DNA of 64,000 nucleotides from Malus domestica (lineage: Eukaryota > Streptophyta > Magnoliopsida > Rosales > Rosaceae): NCBI RefSeq assembly GCF_042453785.1, contig NC_091676.1:2673501-2737500 (forward strand), written 5' to 3'. The translations under genes and the position numbers were made by a program. The notes beneath the pieces were generated by a model, which was not told the origin of the DNA, ran no database searches, and saw nothing but the letters and a program-made list of their open reading frames with translations. Of this stretch, positions 34,701-47,530 are shown piece after piece (positions within the stretch are counted from its first letter, which is position 1; each line of letters opens with the position of its first letter).

Positions 34701-37700
34701 CAAATGTTGTGTTCTCCTTGCTATTTGCATAATCTTGTATACCTGTTCTAACTACCAAGGTTATCGTAATGCAGCTCCAGCATCAGATTCAGCACTGGTT
34801 ACTCTTTTTTCTGGCTGGGCATGCAAAGGTCATTCTGCAAACATTTGTTTGTCTTCAAGTGCAATCAGTTGTCCTCCAAGGACATTGAGTGTAACCGAAG
34901 AAGACAGTAGCTATAAGTCACTCTGTTTGTGCACATCTATGTATTCTGCTAAGGAAAGGCCTTTGTGCAATCAAATAGATGGAGCAGATGATAATCTAAG
35001 GCCAGTCAAGAGCGTAAGCTCAGTATCAGAAACTTTTGCTTGCCAGCCTATAGAAAGTATAAATACCCTTCAAAGTTCTAGCAGTAACCAGACATGCTGT
35101 GTCCCAGGGTTAGGAGTAAATGACTGTAGCTTAGGAGTGGGTTCTCTTACTCCGGCAAAATCTCTGCGTGGCTTATCTTTTAATCCTTCTACTCTTCCGC
35201 TCAACTCCAGTCTTTTTAACTGGGAAACAGATACCAGCTCTACTGACGCTAGTAGTACAACACGACCTATTGATAACATATTTAAGTTCCATAAAGCTAT
35301 ACGTAAGGACTTGGAGTATTTGGATGTTGAATCTGGAAAGCTTAATGGTTGTAATGATGCTTTTATTAGGCATTTTACTGGTAGGTTTCGTTTGTTATGG
35401 GGTCTATATAGAGCTCATAGTAATGCAGAGGACGATATTGTATTTCCAGCATTAGAAGCCAAAGAGACTCTTCATAATGTTAGCCATGCTTACACTCTGG
35501 ATCACAAGCAGGAAGAGAAACTGTTTGAGGATATTTCTTCTGTTCTTTCTGAGCTTTCACAACTTAATGAATTGATGAGTATTGGAAATGTGTCTAATGA
35601 TTCAACTCGAAGTAGCTTGGATTCTTTCGAGTGTGATGATACGCTGAGAAAGTACAATGGACTAACCACGAAACTTCAGGGCATGTGCAAATCCATAAGA
35701 GTGACATTGGATCACCATGTTTTCCGCGAAGAACTTGAACTGTGGCCATTGTTTGATAAACATTTTTCTGTGGAAGAACAAGATAAAATTGTTGGTAGAA
35801 TAATTGGTACTACAGGAGCAGAGGTTCTTCAATCAATGTTGCCTTGGGTAACGGATGCTCTTACTCAGCAAGAGCAAAATAAATTGATGGAAACATGGAA
35901 GCAAGCAACCAAAAATACTATGTTCAGTGAGTGGCTTAATGAATGGTGGGATGGAACTCCAGCTGCATCTTCCCATACAGAAACACCAGAAAGTTGCACA
36001 TCTTTAGGTCTGTATGATACTTTTCTTACTGCTGTCTAGTTACAAATTGTCCAGAATCTACTTTTATGGTTATTTGAAAGAAATTGCTGAGGTATGATTT
36101 TGATAAATGCGTAGTCATTACTTCTTGAAATCTATAAGATTCTATTGTGTAGTAGATATTACATTTATGTAAAAACTTTCTCATGCCCTTCAAATCTACT
36201 GTTTCAGTTGCAGAGGCCTCTGAAAGCTTCGAACATACTGATGACACATTTAAACCAGGATGGAAAGATATATTTAGGATGAATCAGAATGAGCTTGAAT
36301 CAGAAGTAAGAAAAGTTTCTCGGGATTCAACTCTTGATCCAAGAAGAAAAGCATATCTGCTTCAAAATCTAATGACCAGGTATGTTCATGTTTAATTATT
36401 TCACGAACACTTATCTTCAGCCTTGTAAATCCATGCTACATTTCACTTGTCCTGATCAAGTAATGGGTCATGATAGTCGATGGATAGCTTCTCAGCAGAA
36501 GTCACCTCAAGCATCTGCAATCGAAGGTTCAAATGGTGAAGATTTGGTTGGATGTTCACCATCATTTCGTGATTCAGAGAAACAAGTGTTTGGATGTGAG
36601 CATTATAAAAGAAATTGCAAATTCCGTGCTGCTTGCTGTGGCAAGTTATTTACATGTAGGTTCTGCCATGATAACGTGAGCGACCATTCAATGGATCGGT
36701 AACTATATACTCTTCATTTCTTTATCTTCTATTGGACATTTTGTTAGTGAATGGACATTGCTCATTCATGTTTATTTTGATTAATTTGCAGGAAGGCTAC
36801 ATCTGAAATGATGTGCATGCGCTGCTTGAAAATTCAGCCTGTTGGACCAGTCTGCACAACACCTTCCTGTAATGGATTCTCGATGGCACAGTACTATTGT
36901 AGTGTTTGCAAGTTTTTTGATGATGAAAGGTGCATACTTCGGTCAGAACTTTTCCTCCAAATGAAACTAGGTTATGTTAATTTGGATTCTCAAGATTCAT
37001 CATTTTTAGATGGGTAGTGCTATACACACACCCCATTTTACCTCTCACACACCCTTGTTAACTTTTTGTCCATTGATCTTCTTCAATTCATTCAATCGGA
37101 CGGCTGGAAATTGAGAAGGGTGTGTGAGAGGTAAAAATGGGTGTGTAGATAGCACACCCTTTTATACATAAACTGATGGAACGCTAACTTTGCTGGTGGG
37201 GAAGTCTGGGTTGGAGTCAAACATAGACGTATACTATACACCTTTATCATTTAGTGCTCTAGGTGTTGCTTCTTAGTTATGAATCTAGAATTTTGATTGC
37301 AAATTTGGGTTTCTCACCTCATCTTTTTCGGTTATATCAGGACTGTTTATCATTGTCCTTCCTGCAATTTATGTCGTGTTGGGAATGGACTTGGTATCGA
37401 CTTCTTTCATTGCATGACGTGCAATTGTTGCCTGGGGATGAAGTTACTGGATCACAAATGCAGGGAAAAAGGTCTTGAAATAAACTGTCCCATCTGCTGC
37501 GACTTTTTGTTTACCTCAAGTGCAACTGTGAGAGCTCTTCCTTGTGGCCATTACATGCATTCAGCTTGCTTCCAGGTTTTTTTTTCCTTCTCTTGTTCCT
37601 CTTGAGCTTCTTTCCTTCGTTCCTACTTCCGTTTTACTCCAAATTTATCTCTAGTTAAGGGACCATTGTTCGAGGAAAGATCAATATGTAATTGTGTTCC

Positions 37701-38169
37701 CCAATCCATCATGTCAGGCATACACTTGCAGTCACTACATCTGCCCAATCTGTAGCAAATCTATGGGAGATATGGCGGTAACGATCTACCTTTTTGTTTG
37801 AATGATGGGAACTCCCCTCTGCAAGCCTGTAACCTATAAAGATTTTGACTGCCTTGCAGGTTTATTTTGGCATGCTTGATGCGCTACTGGCTTCCGAGGA
37901 ACTCCCAGAAGAATACAGGGATCGCTGTCAGGTAAATTATCCGACGCTTTTCTCCCATTTGTTGTGTTGTCCCCTTATCATCTCCATTGTCCCAAGGAAA
38001 GCGACTGATTTTTGGTATACTGCTCCAGGACATACTGTGCAACGACTGTGATAGGAAGGGGACGGCGCCGTTCCACTGGCTGTACCATAAGTGCGGGACT
38101 TGTGGATCCTATAACACCAAGGTTATCAGGGTAGACTCCAACTCCCACTGCTTAACATCACACAACTGA
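31707..38169 (+). CDS. BTS: BRUTUS: hemerythrin/CHY/RING E3 ubiquitin ligase, 14 exons
   Basis: Exons: 31707-31994, 32246-32455, 32536-32730, 32827-33155, 33640-33865, 34485-34653, 34775-36007, 36208-36379, 36477-36698, 36792-36929, 37341-37575, 37718-37777, 37860-37931, 38029-38169. All junctions are in frame; 1229 residues, close to Arabidopsis BTS. Three hemerythrin-like domains lie at about 35-200, 285-430 and 635-800 (metal ligands in [28 protein letters not shown] and similar). A CHY zinc finger starts near 981 ([16 protein letters not shown]), a CTCHY finger follows, a RING-H2 lies at about 1110-1153 ([22 protein letters not shown]) and a C-terminal zinc ribbon. BTS binds iron through the hemerythrin domains and targets subgroup IVc bHLH factors for degradation, restraining iron uptake. 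Three hemerythrin domains separate BTS from the two-domain BTSL proteins. Intact. Confidence 0.97.
37009..37159. mobile_element. Hairpin MITE in BRUTUS intron 10
   Basis: The arms GGGTAGTGCTATACACACAC and GGGTGTGCTATCTACACACC (opposite strand) pair through TACCTCTCACACACCC. TTTTA flanks both sides (37004-37008, 37160-37164). It lies wholly inside the intron between exons 10 and 11. Confidence 0.7.
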
Positions 38170-38402
38170 TGGCTTATGGACTTGCCATGTTTTCCAACGA
38201 GAGTGTAAATACATTTTCCTGGAGAATGACTTATATGAAACGGGGACGTCAAAACAGTCGAATACCATTACAACCCACACGTGGCTTTGTAAATTATGTG
38301 CACCACTATAGCTAATTCAATTTAACTTTGGGCATCGTTAATGTTCACATAAAAAGTGAAAATGGAAAGCATTTAGACTGGATGGACCTCGCAAATGAGT
38401 TA

Positions 38403-38602
38403 GGACTCGTTTGGATGTGGTTTTAAAATGACTAAAAACGCTTTTAGAGAAAATGTTTTTTGGTTTCAAAAGATGTGCTTCTTCCAGAAAGCATTTTAAG
38501 TGTTTTTCCAAAATTTACTTGCATTTCTACTAAAAATTGATTCTAAAAATATTTTCACTAAAAACACTTTTAGTCACTTTAAAAGCACATTCAAACGAGC
38601 TT
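38403..38602. mobile_element. hAT-like MITE, GGACTCGTTTGGATGTG family
   Basis: The inverted ends GGACTCGTTTGGATGTGG and AAGCTCGTTTGAATGTGC (opposite strand) continue as TTTTAAAATGACTAAAAACGC. It lies 230 bp past the BRUTUS stop. No clear 8-bp duplication. Relatives are at 5881-6285 and 51663-51879. Confidence 0.65.
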
Positions 38603-38739
38603 TTAAACTACATCTCTATAATTTGCTTAGCGTGGGCTGGGCCGGCCAAACCAATTAAAAAGTGTGACGCTTCTATCTTTCTCCAATATTCAAAGTTGCC
38701 ATTGTGCAAAAACCCTTTAACTGCAATTCCACCGGGAAG

Positions 38740-39189
38740 AAGAGAACCCAGCACCCAGTCAAAAAACCAGGCTGGCACCCTGTCATTTCACTCCAGCCTG
38801 TGAAATCGACTGGCACCCAGCCCAAGCCAGTCCACAGGCCGGCCTAAAATCGACAGACCTTGGGACCGGCCTATCTGACGTCAGTGTGACGTCGGAGGGC
38901 ATATGACATCAGAGAGGGAGTTGTTTTGGAGGCTGAGGAGCGGAGCTGGTCGAGGCGGGAGAGGATGTCGGGAGGGAAGGAACCACGGAGGGAGAACGAC
39001 GGGAGGACGAAGCGACGGCGTCAGAGGTGTGGAGATGCAGGAGGACGGCGTCGACGACGTCGGAGATGCAGGGGTGGATGGCGTCAGAGATGCAGGGGTG
39101 GATGGCGTCGGAGATGCAAGGGTGGATGGCGTGCAGAAATGGAAGGTTTTGAAGAGGAAGGAGAAGGAGAGCTCACGGGAGTGAGCTGG

Positions 39190-39234
<45 letters not shown>

Positions 39235-39450
39235 TCGGAGAGGGAAAGGAAGAAAGAAGAAAAAATAAAAAATAAAATAAATAATAAAATATTAATTGAT
39301 ATGAATAAAATAATATAATATTAGATAGACTGGGTGTCAGCGTATTTTTAGGGGTGGAGATGCTTTGGCCTATTACTGTTTACTGGGGTCTATTACTGTT
39401 CAATTGAGTGGATAAATGCGCTGGGTGCTGGCACAAAGTCCTTAGGGGTG
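38740..39450. mobile_element. Unclassified element with GC-rich core
   Basis: The left end carries GAACCCAGCACCCAG and the right end its relative CTGGGTGCTGGCAC in inverted order. Between them is a GC-rich purine-biased block (38900-39180) with three 24-bp repeats (GGCGTCAGAGATGCAGGGGTGGAT type, 39068-39130). The frames at 38903-39318 are low-complexity Gly/Arg/Asp translations of these repeats, not a convincing gene. A (GA)n run is at about 39195-39230. Confidence 0.45.
39195..39230. repeat. (GA)n microsatellite
   Basis: A pure AG run inside the unclassified element. Confidence 0.9.
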
Positions 39451-39454
39451 GACT

Positions 39455-39615
39455 TGCTCTTAAGGAAACTAACGAAAAGTCCAAGAAAACTTTAGTTTTA
39501 ATGAAAAATGACAAATAAGGTGGGATGAATAATACAAAAAAAAAATGTGATTTTTCGTTAAAAGTGAACAGTTTTTATGAATGTTTCATTGTTTTGTTAA
39601 AACTCCTTTAATTTT
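39455..39615. mobile_element. MITE, TTTTTCGTTAAA family (copy 1)
   Basis: Shares TTAGTTTTAATGA, ATTTTTCGTTAAA and the gtgaacAGT segment with 47385-47530 and 54375-54512. The consensus is a short inverted-repeat element I recall as very common in apple and pear. Confidence 0.55.
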
Positions 39616-40629
39616 TTTGCCTCACCCCCAAAGTAATACTTCATTGTTTGCGTGCAGTTTAATATTTTACATAACCCAAAGAATATTTTTTAGCAATTTA
39701 CCAGAGTTTGATGTTGGATAGTCCGTCTGCTTCTGTCAAAATTTTATTCTTTTTTTTATATTTTATCCAAAGTAAACAAGTTAAACAAAATACCTTGCCT
39801 AATACAAAATCTGGAAGAACAAATTAATAGGGGCAATCAACAGGAAAAATCACTTTTTGATATTTATTTAATATGAGATTGTAATATTGTTTGCCACGCA
39901 TCTATTAAGGATGGTGTCTCTTACTAACTCGAAAACTCAAGCATGCTTAAATATGATCTCTGCATGAGGTGATAATAAATTTCTCACTCAATTCTTTATA
40001 CAACTAATTACTTTATACAACTAATTACTTTATTTTGTTAAAGTCTAGTTGCTCTTTATTTTTTTGTACATCTTTGAAATTGAATAAATAATTGTTTTAG
40101 ATATTAAATAGACAAAAATACCCTTGGATTTAAGATGGCGATTGCACACCCATTAAAGATCAGGTGATGTTTGTGTAAATTCCTTTAAAAATTTAAAATA
40201 AAATAAATAAATAAAACAGGGGAAAACTGCAAGGGGAAGACAGGGCAAGTGTGTTGGCTTTGGGTCTTCTCCAGCTCCCTCAAGCTCTGCCTCTCTCTCA
40301 CACGCGAAAATGGTACAAAACCCTAATTTATCTTTTTCTTTCTCTCTTTCTTTCAGCTATTAGGCCTCGTTTGGATTAGATCAAATTTTTGTTCCAATCC
40401 CTTGACCTGTTCGCCATAGAAATTCTCACCCCACTCTTCATTTCCCGAGATCAGAAAAAGAGAGAGCGATCCAATACGACTTTGAATTGCGCGCTTCGGC
40501 GACCAAAAGTTGCAATTTTACTATTGTTTTTCAATTCGATTCTTCCATGATTAGACCAACTCGGCTGCTTCGGAGGAGATTGCTCTAATTTCCAGATTGT
40601 AAAGTAGAATTTTCTTTGGAGAGAGAGAG

Positions 40630-42444
40630 ATGGGGACGAATTCGAAATTGGAAGGGACGTCAGCGCCGGCGATACGGCGGGACCCCTATGAGGTGCTGTG
40701 CGTTTCGAGGGATTCGACTGATCAGGAGATTAAAACCGCTTACAGAAAGCTTGCTCTCAAGTAAGTTCAATTCCCTTTATTTGTTTAATTCAAATGCTCG
40801 GTTTTATTCATGATTATTGTAGGTTTAGTGTTTGATTTCAGCTCAGTGAGGAATTAGGATATTGTTACTACGATCAAGATTATAGGCAAGAGTGACATAT
40901 GTTCAAACTCGAGCTTTCGAACATGTGCCGAAAATGTGGTTTGGTGTGTGGAATTTTTATTGTTTGTGGTGGCTGTGTATTGGGTTTTGTTAAAGGTGAT
41001 TGATTTGATTTTGTAAGTCTTTATTCTAGTCTTGTTAAGCCATTTTTGCTTGGAGTTCATCTTCACCATTCGAGCTGTGTTAATAATTTGTTTATCGTAG
41101 AGAAATGATTGTGCCATAGAAAGTGGGAATTAAGCTGCCTTACCATGTTTTTAATCCTTCTGCGGGATCTGTCAGTATCTACTGGTTAAAATTGGAACTA
41201 GAATTATTTAGAAACATATACGTTATGCAGAAAGAATCAGATGTCCATGCTGTGTTTGCTGTGTGGTGCCCCATGCATGCATGTATCTATGTCAATGCCT
41301 CAAAGACGATGAACAATCTTGAATGCCAAGTGAATTTTAGCATCAGCAGATGTAATTGTTACTTGATGCCGAAAAGCTCCCTCCCTCACTCTCCCTCACT
41401 CATTAATCTTGCATTTTTTCCCTTGATAGATGTAAAACGACCCCAATTCATGAATGTAACCATGATTCTACGGAATGTTTTCTTGTTTTTCTTGTTTCAC
41501 ATAGTTTTATTGCATATGATCATTATAATGTGATGAAAGTACACATGACCGTTCATTCAGCGTGATGTTAATAACTAGAGTGCTACTCTGAGACATATTT
41601 CATATACAATCTTGTTGTGAACCAAATTATGAAAAGGTATCATCCAGACAAGAATACCAACAATCCTGAAGCTTCAGAACATTTCAAGGAGGTTGCATTT
41701 TCGTATAGCATCTTGTCGGATCCAGAGAAAAGGAGGCAGTACGACAATGCAGGGTTTGAGGTGCTTTTTTAATTTAGCTCACTATTCTATCCCATCCCTC
41801 TCCCCAAACCCACAATAAGCATATATACTGCTGAGTAGATTCTTGATTTCATTTGTTTGGGTCTACCGTGTAATTTTAAGGAATGCATCAGTCAATACTT
41901 CTATTCAGATTTGACTTTTGTAAATTACATTCATTTGTCTACATGGAGTTTGAATTTTAATTGTTTATGTTGTTTCAGGCTCTTGATGCGGATGCCATGG
42001 ACATGGAAATTGACTTGTCAAACCTGGGGACTGTCAATACAATGTTTGCTGCTTTATTCAGGTAATATATTGTTAGATATTTGTGTGGGTTTCGGATCAT
42101 TGTCTTTTGATAATCATTTTATTTTATAGCAAGTTGGGTGTCCCTATCAAGACTACAATTTCTGCCAATGTACTTGAAGAAGCTCTTAATGGTACAGTTA
42201 CAGTCAGACCTCTCCCAATTGGAACTTCAGTTAGTGGAAAGGTGCTGTTTCGTTCGTATCACTATGAAACAGTAGTGGATTTGGTGCATTTTTTACATAT
42301 TTTGTGATTTGCTGCAGGTGGAAAAACAGTGTGCTCACTTTTTTGGTGTAACAATCAGTGAGCAACAAGCCGAATCGGGGATTGTAGTTAGAGTTACCTC
42401 AACTGCACAAAGCAAATTTAAGGTGCATAGATATACATATATAT

Positions 42445-42484
<40 letters not shown>

Positions 42485-44796
42485 TCCAATCGATATACTG
42501 ATACATATATCCTTTTCTGCATCCTGTTGATGACGATGTACCATGAAGCATCTATTCAATGTAAATGCTTTGTTGATATTACTAGGACCCTTACTTACAT
42601 TTCAATCAAATCGTTGTGATGTGCAGTTACTTTATTTCGAGCAAGATGTCCATGGTGGTTATGGTTTAGCCTTACAGGTACTTCATATTATTCTCCGATG
42701 CTTCACCTCATTTCTTTTTTATAATCATGTTTGAAATCCATTGGAGTAAATTGCCTGAAATCATTTGAGATTTAAACATAAACGGTTGCCTTCTACTTGT
42801 CTGCTTTAGTGTGCCGACAATACACATGCACACACAACTTGAACGGATCTAGTGGTCACCGAACCTCTTTTGAACCTGTTATGAAAAGTAATTTTAACCG
42901 GCCATGATCTTGTCATGAACAATCTCCCCATGTTTGACTTAAGCAACGTATGTTCAAGTAAGCCCTTTTAAGAAAACTTACGAGAAAAGGGAAACTTTAG
43001 GGTGTTTCTGAGATAGATAATGTCTATACAGGTGTTGCGCTGCATTATTCTACAATGCATTTTATCCAGACCAGTCCACTGATTAACGTCTTATTTCTAA
43101 GCTATTTTAATTTTTTATGTGTGTTCTAATTTGCTTTGTAGCAAGTCACAATTCAATGTTACAGCATCGTTTCTTTTCTTTTCATGACTGGATTAGGTAT
43201 CAATTACTATGTGTTTGTTTTGTCAATACCAGCTATGTTCTAATTTGTGGCACTTGCACATGGATATAGGAAATATGATCGTTATTGCTTCTATGTACAG
43301 GAAGATAGTGAGAAGACAGGCAAAATAACGTCTGCAGGGATGTATTTTCTGCATTTTCAAGTATACAGAATGGATTCGACTTTGAATGCGGTATGCAGGA
43401 CACTGGTTTTTCTTTTCTTAAAGTTTGTTTCCTGCTGTTTCTGGATGGGCCTGAGAAGTGGCGATTTAGTAGATTTCTATTTATGGCTCAAAATGATGTT
43501 GTATGGTTTTAATGGTGCAGTTGGCTATGGCAAAGGACCCTGAAGCTGCTTTCTTTAAGAGGTTGGAAGGTCTTCAACCTTGTGAGGTTTCAGAACTAAA
43601 AGCTGGCACTCATATATTCGCTGTTTATGGTCTGAACTTTGATTTGGTCCCTTGTTCTTTTGCTTTTTGGGGTTAACTCTGTCATAAATTGTCGGTCATT
43701 CTGTTGTTTAACCTCCACTGATATTTCTTCAGGAGACAATTTTTTTAAGACTGCTACCTATACAATTGAGGCACTTTGTGTAAGGTCATACGAGGATACG
43801 ACGGAGAAGCTTAAAGAGATTGAGGCTCAGATTTTAAGAAAGAGAAATGAACTTCGTCAATTTGAGACAGAGTACAGGAAGGTATTGGTCTGGATTTTCT
43901 TGGCTGTGGCTTGTAATAGGAATTGATCATGTTTAATGTTTATGTTTACAAGTTTTCTGTAATGTTATGTAGGCATTGCAACGCTTTCAAGAAGTGACCA
44001 ACAGATACACCCAAGAAAAGCAATCTGTAAGTTTTGTGCATAGTTCTCATCATTTGTAAATTATAACACACTGCTAAGCATGGATGCATTCATAAACATA
44101 CTCATTATTAACGTGAAATTTTTAGTACGTGTGAACAACTTTTTTGCTTCTTTTCTTTGCCGAGTCTAGATTCTAGGCCAGGTTTTGGGTTTCAGTTAAA
44201 AGAAAAAACCATCAATGAAGTTTGATGGTAGTGTCTAAGCAGCCTCTCAGATATCAATTTGAGCAAAGCATTACTTTCGGAAAAATGTGTAGCAGCCTTC
44301 CTCTCATCACCACTCGAATACTTTCAAACTCCATGATCTGATGTGGTTGGCCCTCTCCAGTTGGTCTGGTTTTCCCAATCCTCGCCAGCTGGTCTGGTTT
44401 TAATGGAATTTGAGGGACATAGTCTCTAGGTTTAAAGTTCACCCCTCTATGTTTTAATCAATGGAGACTCTGTTGCTATCATCTCATATCTAAACTATCC
44501 CTTTCTTTCTTCCGTATTTGTTTTCTGATTGGATCTTGTAATTCTACTTAAATCAGGTAGATGAGCTGCTGAAACAGAGAGACCATATCCATTCTTCTTT
44601 CACTATCACCAGGACAAGCAGTATCATCGTGGGTGGTGGTAGTGGTATGGCTAACGGCAGCACTAGCAAAAATCCTGGCGAGGATTCAAAGGCGGAGAGC
44701 CCAGTGGAAGATGGAGGCTCTGACGGGAAGGATAAGTCGGGTAAAAAGAAATGGTTCAATCTTAACCTCAAAGGATCAGATAAAAAACTTGGTTGA
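40630..44796 (+). CDS. ARG1: ARG1-type DnaJ co-chaperone (dnaJ 15), 11 exons
   Basis: Exons: 40630-40760, 41637-41760, 41979-42061, 42130-42241, 42318-42422, 42627-42677, 43301-43390, 43521-43629, 43733-43881, 43973-44026, 44557-44796. All junctions are in frame; 415 residues. A J domain lies at about 17-83 with the HPD motif at 46-48 ([16 protein letters not shown]), followed by the family-specific [20 protein letters not shown] block. A coiled coil lies at about 290-350 ([20 protein letters not shown] onward) and the basic C-terminus ends [15 protein letters not shown]. From memory it is closer to Arabidopsis ARG1 (dnaJ 15) than to ARL1/ARL2. ARG1 is a peripheral membrane protein of the secretory pathway needed for root and hypocotyl gravitropism, upstream of PIN relocation. 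Intact. Confidence 0.96.
42450..42481. repeat. (CA)n microsatellite in ARG1 intron 5
   Basis: A pure AC run a few bases downstream of the exon 5 donor at 42423. Confidence 0.9.
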
Positions 44797-46833
44797 GAAT
44801 CCGTCCGTCTGGAATATTTTTTATTATTTGAGATGTTTCAATATCCATTCGTGTCAAATGCTTGCGCAGTTCTGTTGCGTAGAGGCTCGTCTTCTATCGT
44901 CTTTTCTTCGAAATGTATCTCTTATAGGTTGCCCCATTGTTCTTGGTGTTATCATATGTTGTAGTTTTGCTTCTGTAAAATGTGCCAGTTAGAAAATACA
45001 TCTGTATAAATTATTAATTTTCATAACCCTTAAGTCTCATGAATTATCCATGTTTATGCACCATTTCATTTCAGACATGTAAATTTCCGCTGATTCAGTT
45101 GGTAAGGGTGTGTTCGTGGTTAACCTCTAATCCAAGTTCTATCCCACGCTATTAGTAGTTTTCGTTGGTATGCTGTTTGTAAATTCCTACGTAAATTCAT
45201 ATCGGTGGTAGCTGGTAATTAGGTATCACACATAAGTCCTTTCAACTTAAGGTTGCGTGTATGCCGTGCTGCTTATGGTAAAAATAGCCAGTTTCTCCCA
45301 AAATTTTATTGTGTATGAGTTGTGACTTGTGAGTAGGAATTTGGGCCTACTAATAAAAATTGCATTTCATAATTTGTTTTCTATAAAAAATGTAAATAGC
45401 AGAGATTATTTATGCTCATGCATGGTTGGTGCTGTGCTAATGCATGGCCCATGAGAGGGTATTTGGTTAAGGCACTTTTTACATAAGTATAAAACTATCT
45501 ATAAATTTTATTTTAGTTTCATCCGACCTTACGCTTGTCTAACAAATGTAAAAACCGACCTAATCAATCAAGCATCCTACCGAAATTTCTCTCAATAACA
45601 CTTCATAGAATACAATTGAATCAATCAACAAATATTGGTTTAAACAACCAGCGGCTGAGCCAGTTAAAGCTTAGGAGGGTCCAACAAATGTAATTTGCTC
45701 ATAGATGAGGGTCCAACACTTAATTTCATACTTTCATTCTTTGCCTCTTAATCAAATAAAAGATATTTAATTTCAAGTCCTCATACTCATATCCAATTAC
45801 TTTTATTCAAATTCACACCCAAGTGTATAAGCATAATTGTTTTCCATAATTGTTGTAAAGCGTCGTCTGCTTTAATGTAATTAATTAAATCACAACGATA
45901 TCAAGTTGGAAACTTTGGAATATTTTTTATACGAAATAAGTTGATACTTATGATCATTCTTTAATTAATTTTCATGTATAAGCTCAATTTATCCTAATTT
46001 AATAGTAATTTAAAATTGATCATATTTAACAAAATTTATAACTTCGACAATGTAAACAACCATGGAAAACGTTAATCTTTCCTTAAAATAAGGGACCACT
46101 AACAATAGTAAACAGAGTCTTAGGTTATCTGCGCGTGGACTATTTTAGATTGGCCAAGTACCAGCCACCTCAGGGAAACCTAATTAGCAAGCCAAGGATT
46201 CTTTCAAACTCAATTTTTAATCAAGCCAAAAGTTTGTCTTGACCGATGTTTTCAAGTCTACGGTTCAGAACTTTAGACAGATGCATCCACTTGGATCTTG
46301 TTTTTAATGAAAGCCATGAGAGTCGGACAAATTGCTGCAGAATTCATGGGATTGTTTATCCGAGTGTTCTTGCTTTAATTTAATTAAGCGGATCATGTAT
46401 AGAATGTAGATTAGTAAATGCTTAAACCCATTTTCTAAGACCAAGTCCCACATGCCTACAAAAACTATTGGATCCTTTTATGTACATACATACGTATATA
46501 AATACATATATATGTGCTAGATTCGATCCCCATGTTCAGGAACAGTAGGTTCTGAATAGTTGCCACCTTGTTTTATAACTTCATGTGGAGGTTTGCACCC
46601 AGGTTTGGAGAACACACGCGTTTAGGGGTGTGTTTCAACCACATTGTTCGGAGAGCACTTCTTACAAAAATATAAAACTTCTATGTGTTTTCAATTTACT
46701 CGATCTCGCGCACACTTTTGTACTGAATGTGAGAACCGTCTACTACTAAATATCTCAAATTAGTTCACAATAAAAAAAAATTGAGGAAAATACAGTGGTC
46801 ACTTCGTCAACGTGGATAGACTTGGTAGAACCC
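44797..46833. other. Gene-free stretch downstream of ARG1
   Basis: The first ~250 bp are probably the ARG1 3' untranslated region. The rest is AT-rich with no supported gene, RNA or recognisable element. A tRNA-like A-box/B-box pair near 45093-45145 is weak (see rejected list). Confidence 0.5.
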
Positions 46834-46836
46834 TAA

Positions 46837-47102
46837 GGTCATCTACAGTCAAGGGCTATAGGTCACATTTAGCCCTAAAATTGTCAAAATCAGACTCCAA
46901 CCAAAGGACTAAAGAGAATCGAACTAGAAGAATCAGGCTAAGTTTGTCTCTAAAAAGTAGTAAAATATGAAGGGATATAAAATATAACTTTGCATGGTTG
47001 GAGATGGAAAAATTTAACCCTAAAGTCATCTTTAAAGTATTAATTTTTAGAAAGCTAAAATATATCTAAGGACTACGTTTAGCCGTCGTCCTGGAGATGG
47101 CC
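46837..47102. mobile_element. Harbinger-type MITE, GGCCATCTCCA family (copy B)
   Basis: Ends GGTCATCTACAGTCAAGGGC and GGCCATCTCCAGGACGAC (opposite strand), with TAA on both sides (46834-46836, 47103-47105). Same family as 24665-24922. Confidence 0.8.
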
Positions 47103-47384
47103 TAATGGCATTGAACTTGTGGCACAAGGTAGGGAGCAGTGATTCAGCAGAATTTAATGGAGAATTTTCAAATGTGTTTTTTGTCATGTCATGTGCAGGT
47201 GTCTCCCAGCTACACATGTTGTTTGGGTTATATGTTATTTGGGTGTGTTTTTTGTGTAGCCGTCTAGGTGTCTCTATTTCTCACATTTTTTTAACAAACA
47301 TACCACATCGATTTTGTCTCATTGATTGACTAAAATCCCTTCTCCAAACCATTCAAATTGTGGATTTTTAAAAAGAAAAACTAA

Positions 47385-47530
47385 TTAAAACAGCTTGAAA
47401 ATTTTGAGTTTTAATGATAAGGACAAAACAAAAGGTAAAGTAAATAGTACCATAATTGACTTTTTAATGTAAAAATATGATTTTTCGTTAAAGTAAATAG
47501 TACCGATAATTTTTCGTTAAAATTCCTTTT
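47385..47530. mobile_element. MITE, TTTTTCGTTAAA family (copy 2)
   Basis: GAAAATTTTGAGTTTTAATG at one side and AATAGTACC with TTTTTCGTTAAA at the other. The TTTTTCGTTAAAGTAAATAG part is duplicated internally. Confidence 0.65.

Noticed and set aside
38903-39318. Gly/Arg/Asp-rich frames of 93 and 130 codons
   Set aside because: Translations of 24-bp and GA repeats inside a mobile element; no domain.
40854-41533. 87- and 136-codon frames in ARG1 intron 1
   Set aside because: AT-rich intron with no domain; the ARG1 exon chain explains the locus.
45093-45145. tRNA-like A/B-box pair (TTCAGTTGGTAAGGG, then CCAAGTTCTATCCC)
   Set aside because: No acceptor stem pairs and the anticodon arm is not foldable; at best a worn SINE.
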